A stretch of DNA of 20,793 nt, taken from assembly GCA_913060595.1 (NCBI GenBank), contig CAJXSA010000016.1:1-20793 (forward strand), given 5' to 3'. Shown piece after piece: positions 1 through 6,580 of this stretch. Each line of letters starts with the position of its first letter. The stretch's first letter is position 1. Position numbers and translations under genes: made by a program. This DNA comes from an uncultured Ignavibacteria bacterium. Its GTDB lineage: Bacteria; Bacteroidota; Ignavibacteria; SZUA-365. The notes below the pieces were generated by a model, which had not been told where the DNA came from, made no database searches, and saw nothing but the letters and a program-made list of their open reading frames with translations.

Positions 1-636
1 GGCGTCATCTTCGTATCGCAGGGTTTTCTGCATGCCGACGTATGGACCCTCCGACCAGAATCCTCCCATCAGGTTCTCTTCGATGGAAGATTTTTCCGCC
101 ACCTCTTTCCAGCTCCCCATGCCGAGGACGTCCAGAATCAGGTATCCACCCGGGTTGAGCATATCATGGATGCGTGCGAGCAGGGTGCTGCGCTGCTCCG
201 GGGAGAGGACACCAAAGTCGTAGTAGATGAGAGTGACAAGATCGAAGCCGGCAGGGAGCGGATCGGCAGTGTAGTCCGCGTGCAGGTAGCGGATGTCCTG
301 TCCGTCCTGCGCGGCCTGTGCGCGGGCATGGTCGAGTGAGTGCTGCGAGAAGTCGATGCCGGTGACGCCTGCGCCTCTGTCTGCGAAGCGGGCGGCATAG
401 AGGCCGGGACCGCAGCCCAGGTCGCAGACGGCTTTGTCTTTCAGTTGAACCCTGTCATCGATCCAGTCGACGATGGCGTCGATCCCGGCAGCGGACCGCG
501 ACGCGAGATCGTTCTCCCGGTCGAGATGAAACGCGAGCATCTGTCGCGCAACATGCGGACGGGTCCAGAGTGCACTCGATGTATATAGTGAGAATGGGGC
601 AGGGCGTTGCGTAAACGCGTGCAATGCTGTGTACAT
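1..636 (-). CDS. Class I SAM-dependent methyltransferase (3' end outside window)
   Basis: Reading leftward from an ATG at 636, an open frame of 212 codons runs off the window edge, so the C-terminus is missing. Residues 69-97 hold the methyltransferase motif I, VCDLGCGPGLY, followed by an acidic strand end, VTGIDFS, which binds S-adenosylmethionine. Motif II/III-like strands follow near 131-141 (FDLVTLIYYDFG) and 160-171 (LNPGGYLILDVLG). This is the class I Rossmann fold of the Methyltransf_11/25 type. The target cannot be told from sequence; the N-terminal stretch (about residues 15-60) before motif I is probably a substrate-side lid. A GAGGG ribosome binding site lies 7 nt before the ATG. 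The gene is divergent from the membrane protein at 931. A small-molecule methyltransferase is the most likely role, but that is inference. Confidence 0.85.
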   Translation of the reverse strand, partial: MYTALHAFTQRPAPFSLYTSSALWTRPHVARQMLAFHLDRENDLASRSAAGIDAIVDWIDDRVQLKDKAVCDLGCGPGLYAARFADRGAGVTGIDFSQHSLDHARAQAAQDGQDIRYLHADYTADPLPAGFDLVTLIYYDFGVLSPEQRSTLLARIHDMLNPGGYLILDVLGMGSWKEVAEKSSIEENLMGGFWSEGPYVGMQKTLRYEDDA

Positions 637-847
637 GACAATCCCTCAGTGTGAAGTGGTATCGTTTGGAATCAAGATTTTCTCCCGCTGGCAGCGGCGC
701 GAAAAAACCGGCGTCAGACAGGAGATGATCACCACGCAGCGGCGGTGCAGTTGATACGGATATGGGGGATTGTCACTTCATGATCGTAAAATATACACCG
801 TGTTTGTCCGATGTGCAAATTACCGTCTGGGTCGCGACAGAAGCCAA

Positions 848-876
848 TTGGATTATTCTGTCCGAATTCGTAGAAT
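848..876 (+). promoter_or_regulatory. Sigma70-like promoter for the membrane protein gene
   Basis: A TTGGAT -35 box (848-853) and a TAGAAT -10 box (871-876) are separated by exactly 17 bp. The -10 ends 55 bp before the ATG at 931. The same spacing and -10 form recur upstream of other genes in the window, which supports the call. Confidence 0.5.
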
Positions 877-930
877 ATGCTCGCAGCCGGGAGGAGGGTG
901 CCGCATCCGTATGCAGTGGAGGAGGTTTTT

Positions 931-1809
931 ATGCAGGACAATCACGAAGCATCACATCTGGCGATTCCCGCCCTGTTCACCCATGCGGGCCGCTGCTGGC
1001 GACGGCATCTGAAACAGCTCTGGTGGATCGTTCTCGGCATTCTCGTTCCGGTCACGCTGCTGAACATGATCGGCGGACATCTCGATCAGGAATTCTTCGC
1101 AGACCTGAGCTGGCTGTCTCTGCTGCTGCGTTACGGTTCGAAGCTCCTTCTCGTCGTCGCGTGGATGGCCGTGCTTCTGATATCGGCCGCATGGATGGAG
1201 GGGAAGGACTTTTCCCTGCGGGAAGCTTTCAACACGGCCGGGGACCGGTACATCCCCGGCGGACTCGCATTTCTCGCCGCATACCTCGCACGCGTCGCGG
1301 GTCTCGCGTTGATCGGCCTGCTCGCGTTCAGTCTGCCCGGCGACTCGTCACTGCGTTCGCTTCTGCTTCTTCTCGGTGTTCCCCTTCTCGCGGTGGCGCT
1401 TATGATGTGGGTGTCCATTGCGCCGTTTCTCACGGTGATCGGCGGGCGTCCGATCGGTGCCGCGCTGCGTGTCAGCGCGCATATTGCGTCACTGCACTGG
1501 CGCGCGGTCAGCGGTCTGCTGCTTCTGCTGACCGTCCTGCAGGGCATCGTATCCCTGCTCGTGTGGTATGTGAGCAGTGTGGTCGATGCCGGGGTCGCGC
1601 AGTTCGCCCTGTCCTCAGGCTTCTCATTTTATGGCAGCACCGCCCTGAGAATCGCTATCCTTCTTCCCGTGCGCATGGTCCCTGACATCACGCTGCTCTA
1701 CGCGCTGACGGTGTTCACGGTGTTTTTCGTCAATCGTCGCACCGAGTGGGGCCTACTGGGGGATGAATCGACGAAGGCTGACGAGGGGATGATGGGCGAC
1801 GCGGAATAA
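931..1809 (+). CDS. Integral membrane protein with six predicted helices
   Basis: The protein has 292 residues with hydrophobic segments near 29-48, 70-88, 110-134, 142-167, 192-216 and 250-267. It has a short hydrophilic N-terminus and an acidic C-terminal tail. The start at 931 was chosen because a strong GGAGGAGG site precedes it by a few bases; an in-frame upstream extension to 877 has no such site. The stretch around residues 161-200 (IAPFLTVIGGRPIGAALRVS, then a Trp and a hydrophobic run) resembles the region before a helix in glycerophosphodiesterase membrane-domain or DUF975-like proteins. That is only a resemblance, and no catalytic residues are visible. A promoter lies upstream at 848-876. 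The stop codon is the first triplet of a 39-bp tandem repeat array. Function is unknown; a structural or transport-accessory role in the inner membrane is possible. Confidence 0.85.
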   Translation: MQDNHEASHLAIPALFTHAGRCWRRHLKQLWWIVLGILVPVTLLNMIGGHLDQEFFADLSWLSLLLRYGSKLLLVVAWMAVLLISAAWMEGKDFSLREAFNTAGDRYIPGGLAFLAAYLARVAGLALIGLLAFSLPGDSSLRSLLLLLGVPLLAVALMMWVSIAPFLTVIGGRPIGAALRVSAHIASLHWRAVSGLLLLLTVLQGIVSLLVWYVSSVVDAGVAQFALSSGFSFYGSTALRIAILLPVRMVPDITLLYALTVFTVFFVNRRTEWGLLGDESTKADEGMMGDAE

Positions 1810-1963
1810 GTCTTCACCGGTGGGAAATAATTCGCCAGGGAGGCATTAATCTTCACCGGTGGAAAATAATTCGGCGGGAAGGCATTAATCCTCACCGGTG
1901 GGGAATAATCCGGCGGGGAGGAATTAATCTTCACCGGTGGAAAATAATTCTCAGGCGCGGCAT
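1807..1963. repeat. Four-copy 39-bp tandem repeat with palindromic cores
   Basis: Four direct copies lie at 1807-1846 (40 bp, one inserted base), 1847-1885, 1886-1924 and 1925-1963. Each copy begins TAA(T), contains the perfect 8-bp palindrome CACCGGTG, then an A/T-rich AATAATTC-like stretch and a GC-rich segment. The palindromes start at 1815, 1854, 1893 and 1932, exactly 39 bp apart. Copies differ mainly in the GC-rich half. The first TAA is the stop codon of the membrane protein gene, so the array is its 3' untranslated region. In RNA, neighbouring palindromes could pair with each other. It is not a CRISPR array because there are no unique spacers. Confidence 0.9.
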
Positions 1964-2151
1964 TGCCTTCGCTTCAGGAAGGTGCTGATATCGTATAAAA
2001 ATCCGTATATTCACATTCAACCCATCATTGTATCGTTGTTGGATCAGTGTTGCGCGTGCGCGAGGCGAAACGTCCGCGCGGTGATCGTGAATCGTGAGAG
2101 CGGTTCGTCCCGATCGGACGGCGAACGTGCGCATTGGAAGCAGGAGCCCTC
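1810..2151. other. Intergenic stretch: repeat array and leader of the next gene
   Basis: Between the two membrane protein genes the first 154 bases are the tandem repeat. The rest (1964-2151) holds no believable gene. It contains an A/T-rich segment at 1991-2012 with TATAAA and TATATT that may be part of a promoter for the gene at 2152, but no well-spaced -35 box was found. An AGGAG site at 2142-2146 serves the next gene. Confidence 0.6.
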
Positions 2152-2946
2152 ATGTCTGAAGAAGAACAGCACGAAGCTGCGTACGAACCCCAGCCCACGG
2201 GCAGAAGGGAGTTTCCCCTCATCCGGCTCACGGGATTGAGCGATGCCGAGGCGCGGGGAGGCGATGATCTGCCCATGCTGTACCGCCGCCTGGCGGAAGT
2301 CGAGGAGGCCGCACAGGAGTTCGCACACAATCCAGGATTTGTCCGGTCGGTACTCGCACACACCGCCCGCGCGCGGAAGCTGCTCGTCGGGGCCAGTGCG
2401 AACGAGGCGGTCGCCGAGATGAACATGGCGGTGTCACTGATCAATCAGGCGATCATTTCCGACGAGACGAAGGATATGCGCTGGCGCATTTTCTTCGTGA
2501 GCCTGGTCTGGTTTGGGGCCCTGCTGGGAATGGAATACGGATTCCGTTCCATGGCGGATTCCGACCTGTCCCTCGGCAAATTTCTCCCCGACCTCTGGCA
2601 GTATCTCTGGCTTGGCATGCTGGGGGGAGTGACGTCCTCCTGGTGGGGCATGGTGCGGCACGCGCGCAGCCTTTCCTTCGATCCGTCCTATTCCACATGG
2701 TACATGCTCAAGCCCGCGATGGGTGCCATCATGGGTGGCGTGGCGGTGCTCATCATCCAGATGGTGTTGCTGGCGCTCTCACGCGAGGCGAAGATAGATC
2801 ACAATCATTTGTTGCTCATCATCGCCTTCCTCTTCGGTTTCTCCGAGCGTTTCATGCTGCGATTGATCGACCGTGTCATGGGGGCACTGTTCGGCGGAAA
2901 CGGAAGTATGCGAGGTGGGAAGGATGATTCTGAATCCATTAGCTGA
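2152..2946 (+). CDS. Four-helix integral membrane protein, unknown function
   Basis: The protein has 264 residues. The first 110 are soluble and charged, rich in Glu and Ala and probably helical (about 40-105). Four hydrophobic segments follow near 111-131, 148-167, 184-209 and 218-233. The third begins with a KPAMGAIMGG glycine-zipper-like motif. The fourth ends in the FLFGFSERF motif, a pattern I recognise from uncharacterised bacterial membrane proteins, then a charged C-terminal tail. The start at 2152 was chosen over a TTG at 2134 because AGGAG lies 5 nt upstream of it. The next gene begins 36 bp after the stop on the same strand, so the two are probably co-transcribed. The N-terminal helical part is likely cytoplasmic. 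No catalytic motif is visible and the function is not known. Confidence 0.85.
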   Translation: MSEEEQHEAAYEPQPTGRREFPLIRLTGLSDAEARGGDDLPMLYRRLAEVEEAAQEFAHNPGFVRSVLAHTARARKLLVGASANEAVAEMNMAVSLINQAIISDETKDMRWRIFFVSLVWFGALLGMEYGFRSMADSDLSLGKFLPDLWQYLWLGMLGGVTSSWWGMVRHARSLSFDPSYSTWYMLKPAMGAIMGGVAVLIIQMVLLALSREAKIDHNHLLLIIAFLFGFSERFMLRLIDRVMGALFGGNGSMRGGKDDSESIS

Positions 2947-2982
2947 TGCTTCACAGACGCGCCTTCGGGAACAGGAACAAAA

Positions 2983-3630
2983 GTGAGTATTCAGCGTCCA
3001 ATCCCCATGAGCTTTGCATCCAGTCCTCCGAACGTTCTACCGAGTCTTCTCACGATCCTGCTCTTCACGTGCGCATGCTCACAGGACCTGCGTGAACTCG
3101 ACGAGCGGCAGGTTCGGCGGCAGTTTCACGTTCCTTCCGAAGTCCGGCTCGATACCCTGATCAGCCAACCTGACGAAGCGGGAGGGTGGTTTGGAAGGGA
3201 GGGACTGCGTATCCGGGCCGTCTTTCAGTTCGACGAGCGGCAATTCCGCAGCTACGTACGGGGACTCCATGATGCTGAGCTGTGGACCCCCGTCGCATTT
3301 CTGCACTATTCGCCCGACCGGGCGGAGACGAGTACCGCCCGCGCACGCGAGTGGCGCCGACTGCCCGTCGATCGATTGCCACCGCAGCTGGGGCATGTCA
3401 GCAGCCTGTTCGACAGCAGCATCACCGCAGGGTACTGGTATTGCAGTGTGCTGACCTACGAGCGCGGCGACAGCATTCCCCACGGCGGGGGAGGGTATCA
3501 TTTCGAGTGGCACACGCGCGCAAGGCATGGCAGCGAACTGCTCCCGGGACAGGCCGGGATCATTACTGTGTATGGTATCCTTGATGCACACCGACGGCGA
3601 CTGTTTGCCTGGATCGGCTTCAGCGGATGA
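2983..3630 (+). CDS. Exported, possibly lipid-anchored protein of unknown function
   Basis: A GTG at 2983 preceded by AGGA starts a 215-residue protein; an ATG at 3007 (residue 9) is a possible alternative. A hydrophobic stretch at about residues 19-31 ends in FTCACSQ, so it is an export signal. Cys30 or Cys32 could be a lipoprotein acceptor, but the lipobox is poor. The mature part is hydrophilic, with aromatic clusters such as GYWYCSVLTYERG and a GGGG turn before YHFEW (about 167-175). I do not recognise a family. It lies 36 bp downstream of the membrane protein gene on the same strand and is probably in its operon. It converges with the helical-repeat gene, and the gap between them contains nested inverted repeats. 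Confidence 0.7.
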   Translation: MSIQRPIPMSFASSPPNVLPSLLTILLFTCACSQDLRELDERQVRRQFHVPSEVRLDTLISQPDEAGGWFGREGLRIRAVFQFDERQFRSYVRGLHDAELWTPVAFLHYSPDRAETSTARAREWRRLPVDRLPPQLGHVSSLFDSSITAGYWYCSVLTYERGDSIPHGGGGYHFEWHTRARHGSELLPGQAGIITVYGILDAHRRRLFAWIGFSG

Positions 3631-3633
3631 CGG

Positions 3634-3684
3634 GGCGGACTTGACAGTGAACTTCGGCATTCGGAAGTTGCACGTATGTCCGCC
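3634..3684. repeat. Nested inverted repeats between convergent genes
   Basis: GGCGGAC (3634-3640) is matched by its reverse complement GTCCGCC (3678-3684). Inside, AACTTC (3650-3655) is matched by GAAGTT (3664-3669). The pair can form a two-part stem in transcripts from either side. There is no T-run, so a factor-independent terminator is not shown; a transcript-end structure is inferred from the position. Confidence 0.45.
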
Positions 3685-3724
3685 ATGGAAATGCATCGCA
3701 TATACGGCAGGACAGGAATTACGG

Positions 3725-4237
3725 TCATTTCCTGCATGCGGGGGTATCGGACAGCATTTTCCTGATCGAATGCCTGACTCCAGGGGAGAGGGTGTCGAGA
3801 TACCAGTCCTGCGTCAGCGCCGTGAGCTCGTTCTGCAGCTCCGGGTACTTCTTCGCCATTTTCACGATGAATTTGAACGCGGTGATGCGGTTCGACGGTG
3901 AACCGCCGATGCTTTCCCACAGCGTCATGCAGACATCGAACAATCGTCCTTCCTGCGCTTCACTGAGATCCATGCGCTGCAAAATCTTCAGCAGTTCCCT
4001 CTGATGGCCGTCCGCCCGCTCCGGTATCGTACGGATGATTCTGTTGACGTGCTTTCTGACGCGCGCGTCGTTTTCTTCCATGCAGTCGAACAGCAGCCAG
4101 GCCGCGCGCCACGCATACGGCTGATCGTCGCCGAGCGCAAGTGCGATCGCTTCGTCGAAATGCTCGGGATGACCGGTGAGGAAAGCGATCATCTCGGGTT
4201 TGTACGCGTGTGTCAGGACATGCTGCAGTTCCGTCAA
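3725..4237 (-). CDS. HEAT-repeat-like all-helical protein
   Basis: The protein is 170 residues if it begins at the TTG at 4237. The only alternative in-frame start I would consider is the ATG at 4192 (residue 16). There is no stop-free upstream extension with an ATG. The sequence is built of short amphipathic helices, with the AWRAAWLLFDCM stretch (about residues 42-53) typical of small ARM/HEAT-like proteins that are widespread in Bacteroidota. Such proteins are often left as hypothetical or misnamed. No signal peptide or membrane segment is present, so it should be cytoplasmic and probably mediates protein contacts. A very good promoter at 4277-4305 puts the transcript start about 30 nt upstream of the TTG. 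No Shine-Dalgarno sequence precedes the TTG, so the start is uncertain. Confidence 0.75.
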   Translation of the reverse strand: MTELQHVLTHAYKPEMIAFLTGHPEHFDEAIALALGDDQPYAWRAAWLLFDCMEENDARVRKHVNRIIRTIPERADGHQRELLKILQRMDLSEAQEGRLFDVCMTLWESIGGSPSNRITAFKFIVKMAKKYPELQNELTALTQDWYLDTLSPGVRHSIRKMLSDTPACRK

Positions 4238-4276
4238 GGTCGGTATACCGTACGATGCTCCATACTACCTGCGCGC

Positions 4277-4305
4277 ATTATACAGGTTTCATACGCCGGC
4301 TTCAA
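4277..4305 (-). promoter_or_regulatory. Sigma70-like promoter for the helical-repeat gene
   Basis: On the minus strand TTGAAG (4305-4300) and a perfect TATAAT (4282-4277) are separated by 17 bp. The predicted transcript start near 4270 gives a leader of about 33 nt to the TTG at 4237. Confidence 0.6.
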
Positions 4306-4378
4306 ATCCGGGTACGGTGTTGTGCACATACAATCCGCAGTACCGCCACACTTCCGTCCAGCATTCGTCAGCCTGCCG

Positions 4379-4406
4379 TTGCATCTGACCGGCGCATTTC
4401 TAGATT
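4379..4406 (+). promoter_or_regulatory. Weak candidate promoter for the propeller gene
   Basis: TTGCAT (4379-4384) and TAGATT (4401-4406) are 16 bp apart, about 100 bp before the ATG at 4507. The match is partial and the call is tentative. Confidence 0.25.
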
Positions 4407-4506
4407 ACACATTCAATACAACGTATCGGATCGTGAAATCGGCAGCATAATGTGTCAGGCTTTCCCGATGCATCCCATGTTTCATGTCGCATGAGAGGGC
4501 TCCAAT

Positions 4507-5943
4507 ATGATTCGCATGATTGTTGAACGCACCATCGCCGTACTACTGCTCATGGTGGTTTCCGGCCCCGTGTATGCGCAGGACTGGTCCATGGTGAACG
4601 GAAACATGGAACGCACGTCACTGGCGGTGGGCCTGGCACCACAGCCTCCGCTGGAGCTCGTCAAGTGGATGGAGGATGTGTATGCGGATCAGTTCTCTGT
4701 GCACAAGGGGGTTCTCTACGCGGCACGTGGGGGAGAGCCCAACACCCTCACGGCCATCAGCCTGGAGTCAGGTGAAGAATTATGGAGTTTCTCCATCCCC
4801 GGATCCCGCGGCGCGTGCGACAATGTTCCTGCTGTCATCGGTGATCTCGTGCTTATCGGAGGTCAGCAGGGCTCCGCGCTGCATGCGGTCAGCCGTGTGA
4901 CAGGGAAGGAGGTCTGGGCTGTCCCGACCCGGTCGCTCTACGCGCGTTGTGTTGTCTCGGACGGTTCCGCTGCCTTTGTCTGCTCTGACAGCCTGCTGTG
5001 CATCGAGCTTCCGGCCGGCGCCATTCGGTGGAAGTACCCGATCAACGCGGCAATCACGCCTACGGTCGACGAGAGTTCGGTTTACCTGAACGCAAACAAC
5101 AGGCTATGGGCGATCGATAAAACAAGTGGTGCGCTGCGATGGAATACGTGGGCGTACGACCGATCGTACAGCCAGGTCATCGTCGACGGCGATGTGCTTT
5201 ACTATACCGAGGGCGATACGGTACGGGCGGCGAACAAGAGCGACGGGGAGGTGCTCTGGCAGTACGGGGTCTCGCATGTGACGAGACTTTCACAGCTGGC
5301 CACGGGTGCACTGGCCCTGGGCGGGGGAAGCCTGTGTGTGTCCGCATGGGAGGATACCACGGGAATCGCGCAGCTTCACGTGCTTGACAAAGCAAACGGT
5401 ACGCTGCGCTGGAGGAAACAGTTTTCCGGAAAGGGCGTGTTCACTCCCACCGTTGTTGGAAATACGGTGTATGCGGTGGAATTCCACAACCGCACCCTCT
5501 GGGCCTTCAACCTCGCGACGGGTGCGGAGGTGCTGCGCCGCGATGACGCGAGTTACGAGGGACAGCCGGTCGTCGCAGACGGAAAACTCTTTGTCGCGGA
5601 CGTGTCGTACCTCGCCGTATTCGGAGAGCGCGCCACATCGGTGCGGACGCCGGGGATCACACCGGAACTGCATGATCTCCGGATCGCCCCGCAGCCCGCG
5701 CGGCAGGACATCACGGTTTCCTTTACCCTTGCACACGATACGCATGTGGGCATGGCACTCTTCGACGTCAATGGATCTCTCGTTGCCGCGCATCCCCCAC
5801 GACGCTGCGTCCCGGGTCCTGTACGCCTGCGGTGGCATCTACAGCGCAACCGCGCAGGGCGCATTGCCCCGGGCACCTACTTCCTGCGCATTTCGGCCGG
5901 AAAGGAACTGGTGACAAGGAAAATTCTGTTCTTGGGACACTAG
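4507..5943 (+). CDS. Secreted PQQ-type beta-propeller protein with T9SS sorting domain
   Basis: The protein has 478 residues. A signal peptide ends near residue 24 (VSGPVYAQ). Residues of roughly 60-375 hold seven PQQ-like repeats, each of the form L-x-A/V-I/L-D-x-x-S/T-G-x-x-x-W. Examples are LTAISLESGEELW, LHAVSRVTGKEVW, LWAIDKTSGALRW and LHVLDKANGTLRW. The seventh (LWAFNLATGAEVL) lacks the Trp. Seven repeats fit a complete propeller. The last 85 or so residues are a T9SS type A sorting domain: an APQPAR motif, beta strands, PGTYFLRISAG, and an end in KILFLGH. The protein should therefore cross the outer membrane by T9SS and be surface-attached or released. No quinone-binding dehydrogenase residues are obvious, so a structural or binding role is more likely than an enzyme. 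The lipoprotein gene starts 39 bp downstream and is probably co-transcribed. Confidence 0.88.
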   Translation: MIRMIVERTIAVLLLMVVSGPVYAQDWSMVNGNMERTSLAVGLAPQPPLELVKWMEDVYADQFSVHKGVLYAARGGEPNTLTAISLESGEELWSFSIPGSRGACDNVPAVIGDLVLIGGQQGSALHAVSRVTGKEVWAVPTRSLYARCVVSDGSAAFVCSDSLLCIELPAGAIRWKYPINAAITPTVDESSVYLNANNRLWAIDKTSGALRWNTWAYDRSYSQVIVDGDVLYYTEGDTVRAANKSDGEVLWQYGVSHVTRLSQLATGALALGGGSLCVSAWEDTTGIAQLHVLDKANGTLRWRKQFSGKGVFTPTVVGNTVYAVEFHNRTLWAFNLATGAEVLRRDDASYEGQPVVADGKLFVADVSYLAVFGERATSVRTPGITPELHDLRIAPQPARQDITVSFTLAHDTHVGMALFDVNGSLVAAHPPRRCVPGPVRLRWHLQRNRAGRIAPGTYFLRISAGKELVTRKILFLGH

Positions 5944-5982
5944 AGAAGTCTCACCATGTATCCATAGCTGGAATATCTGATC

Positions 5983-6525
5983 ATGCGTGCACTGTTCACA
6001 TCCTTCATTATTCTGTCCGTCATTTTCATCGCCGGCTGCGGCTCGTCGTATCCGAACCGCAACCCGGTGGGAGAACCCTTTCCGACCGTCACGGGCAAAT
6101 CCCTGGCGGAAGAGGAAATTGTCGTGCCGGATGCGTTCCGGGGAGAGAAAGTCATCCTTGTTCTCGCCTATGAACAGGACGCGCAGTTCGACGTCGACCG
6201 CTGGGGCATCGGTTTCTTCACCGCCGAGCTGGATCTCCCGCCGGTGTATGAGATTCCCACCATCCCCGGGCTTCTTCCGACTATTTTCAAAGACGCTATT
6301 GACGGGGGAATGCGCAAAGGCATCCCGAAGGAATCGTGGCGGGACGTGATCACCGTGTACGGGGGAGGTGGGGGCGTGCTTGCGGAGTGGACCGGGACAG
6401 AGAATGACCTCAACGCGCGCATCGTGCTGCTCGACGAGCAGGGCGTCGTTCGCTGGTTCCATGACCGCGGTTACGGATTGCCGCCGCTGCAGGATCTTCT
6501 CGAAACGCTGAAGAAGGATCAGTAA
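5983..6525 (+). CDS. Thioredoxin-fold-like lipoprotein without CxxC
   Basis: The protein has 180 residues. A short signal ends in the lipobox IAGC with Cys19 as lipid acceptor, so it is membrane-anchored. The mature part has the strand and turn order of a thioredoxin-like domain: a strand with EKVILVLAYEQDAQFD where the CxxC would sit, a helix, a VPTIPGLLP-like segment (here IPTIPGLLP), then NARIVLLDEQGVVRWFHDRGY near the end. No cysteine pair is present, so it cannot act as a classical disulfide oxidoreductase. The pattern reminds me of ATP10-like and related conserved bacterial proteins, but that assignment is weak. A GGGGG run (about residues 127-131) is unusual. It lies 39 bp downstream of the propeller gene on the same strand. 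Function is not known. Confidence 0.8.
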   Translation: MRALFTSFIILSVIFIAGCGSSYPNRNPVGEPFPTVTGKSLAEEEIVVPDAFRGEKVILVLAYEQDAQFDVDRWGIGFFTAELDLPPVYEIPTIPGLLPTIFKDAIDGGMRKGIPKESWRDVITVYGGGGGVLAEWTGTENDLNARIVLLDEQGVVRWFHDRGYGLPPLQDLLETLKKDQ

Positions 6526-6580
6526 TCCGCGGGGATTGCGCAGCGGACCGCCTGCTTTTACGGCTGCGGTGCTCGCTTGA

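Noticed and set aside
685..697. Operator-like inverted repeat CCGCTG-G-CAGCGG
   Set aside because: A single 6-bp GC-rich inverted repeat in a GC-rich genome is easily due to chance, and no regulator gene is nearby.
762..1685. A 307-codon plus-strand open frame
   Set aside because: It overlaps the membrane protein gene in another frame, is rich in Arg and Ser as expected of a GC-rich shadow, and has no matching ribosome site.
1698..1934. Minus-strand frame with 13-residue repeats as a real gene
   Set aside because: The only start is a GTG inside the repeat, there is no ribosome site, and half of it is antisense to the membrane protein gene. Kept only as an observation.
1807..1963. CRISPR array
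   Set aside because: The units are contiguous and similar along their whole length; there are no unique spacers and no cas genes.
6524..6580. Terminator between the lipoprotein and receptor genes
   Set aside because: AATCC/GGATT with a 4-nt loop is short and has no T-run, and other pairings in the gap are weak.
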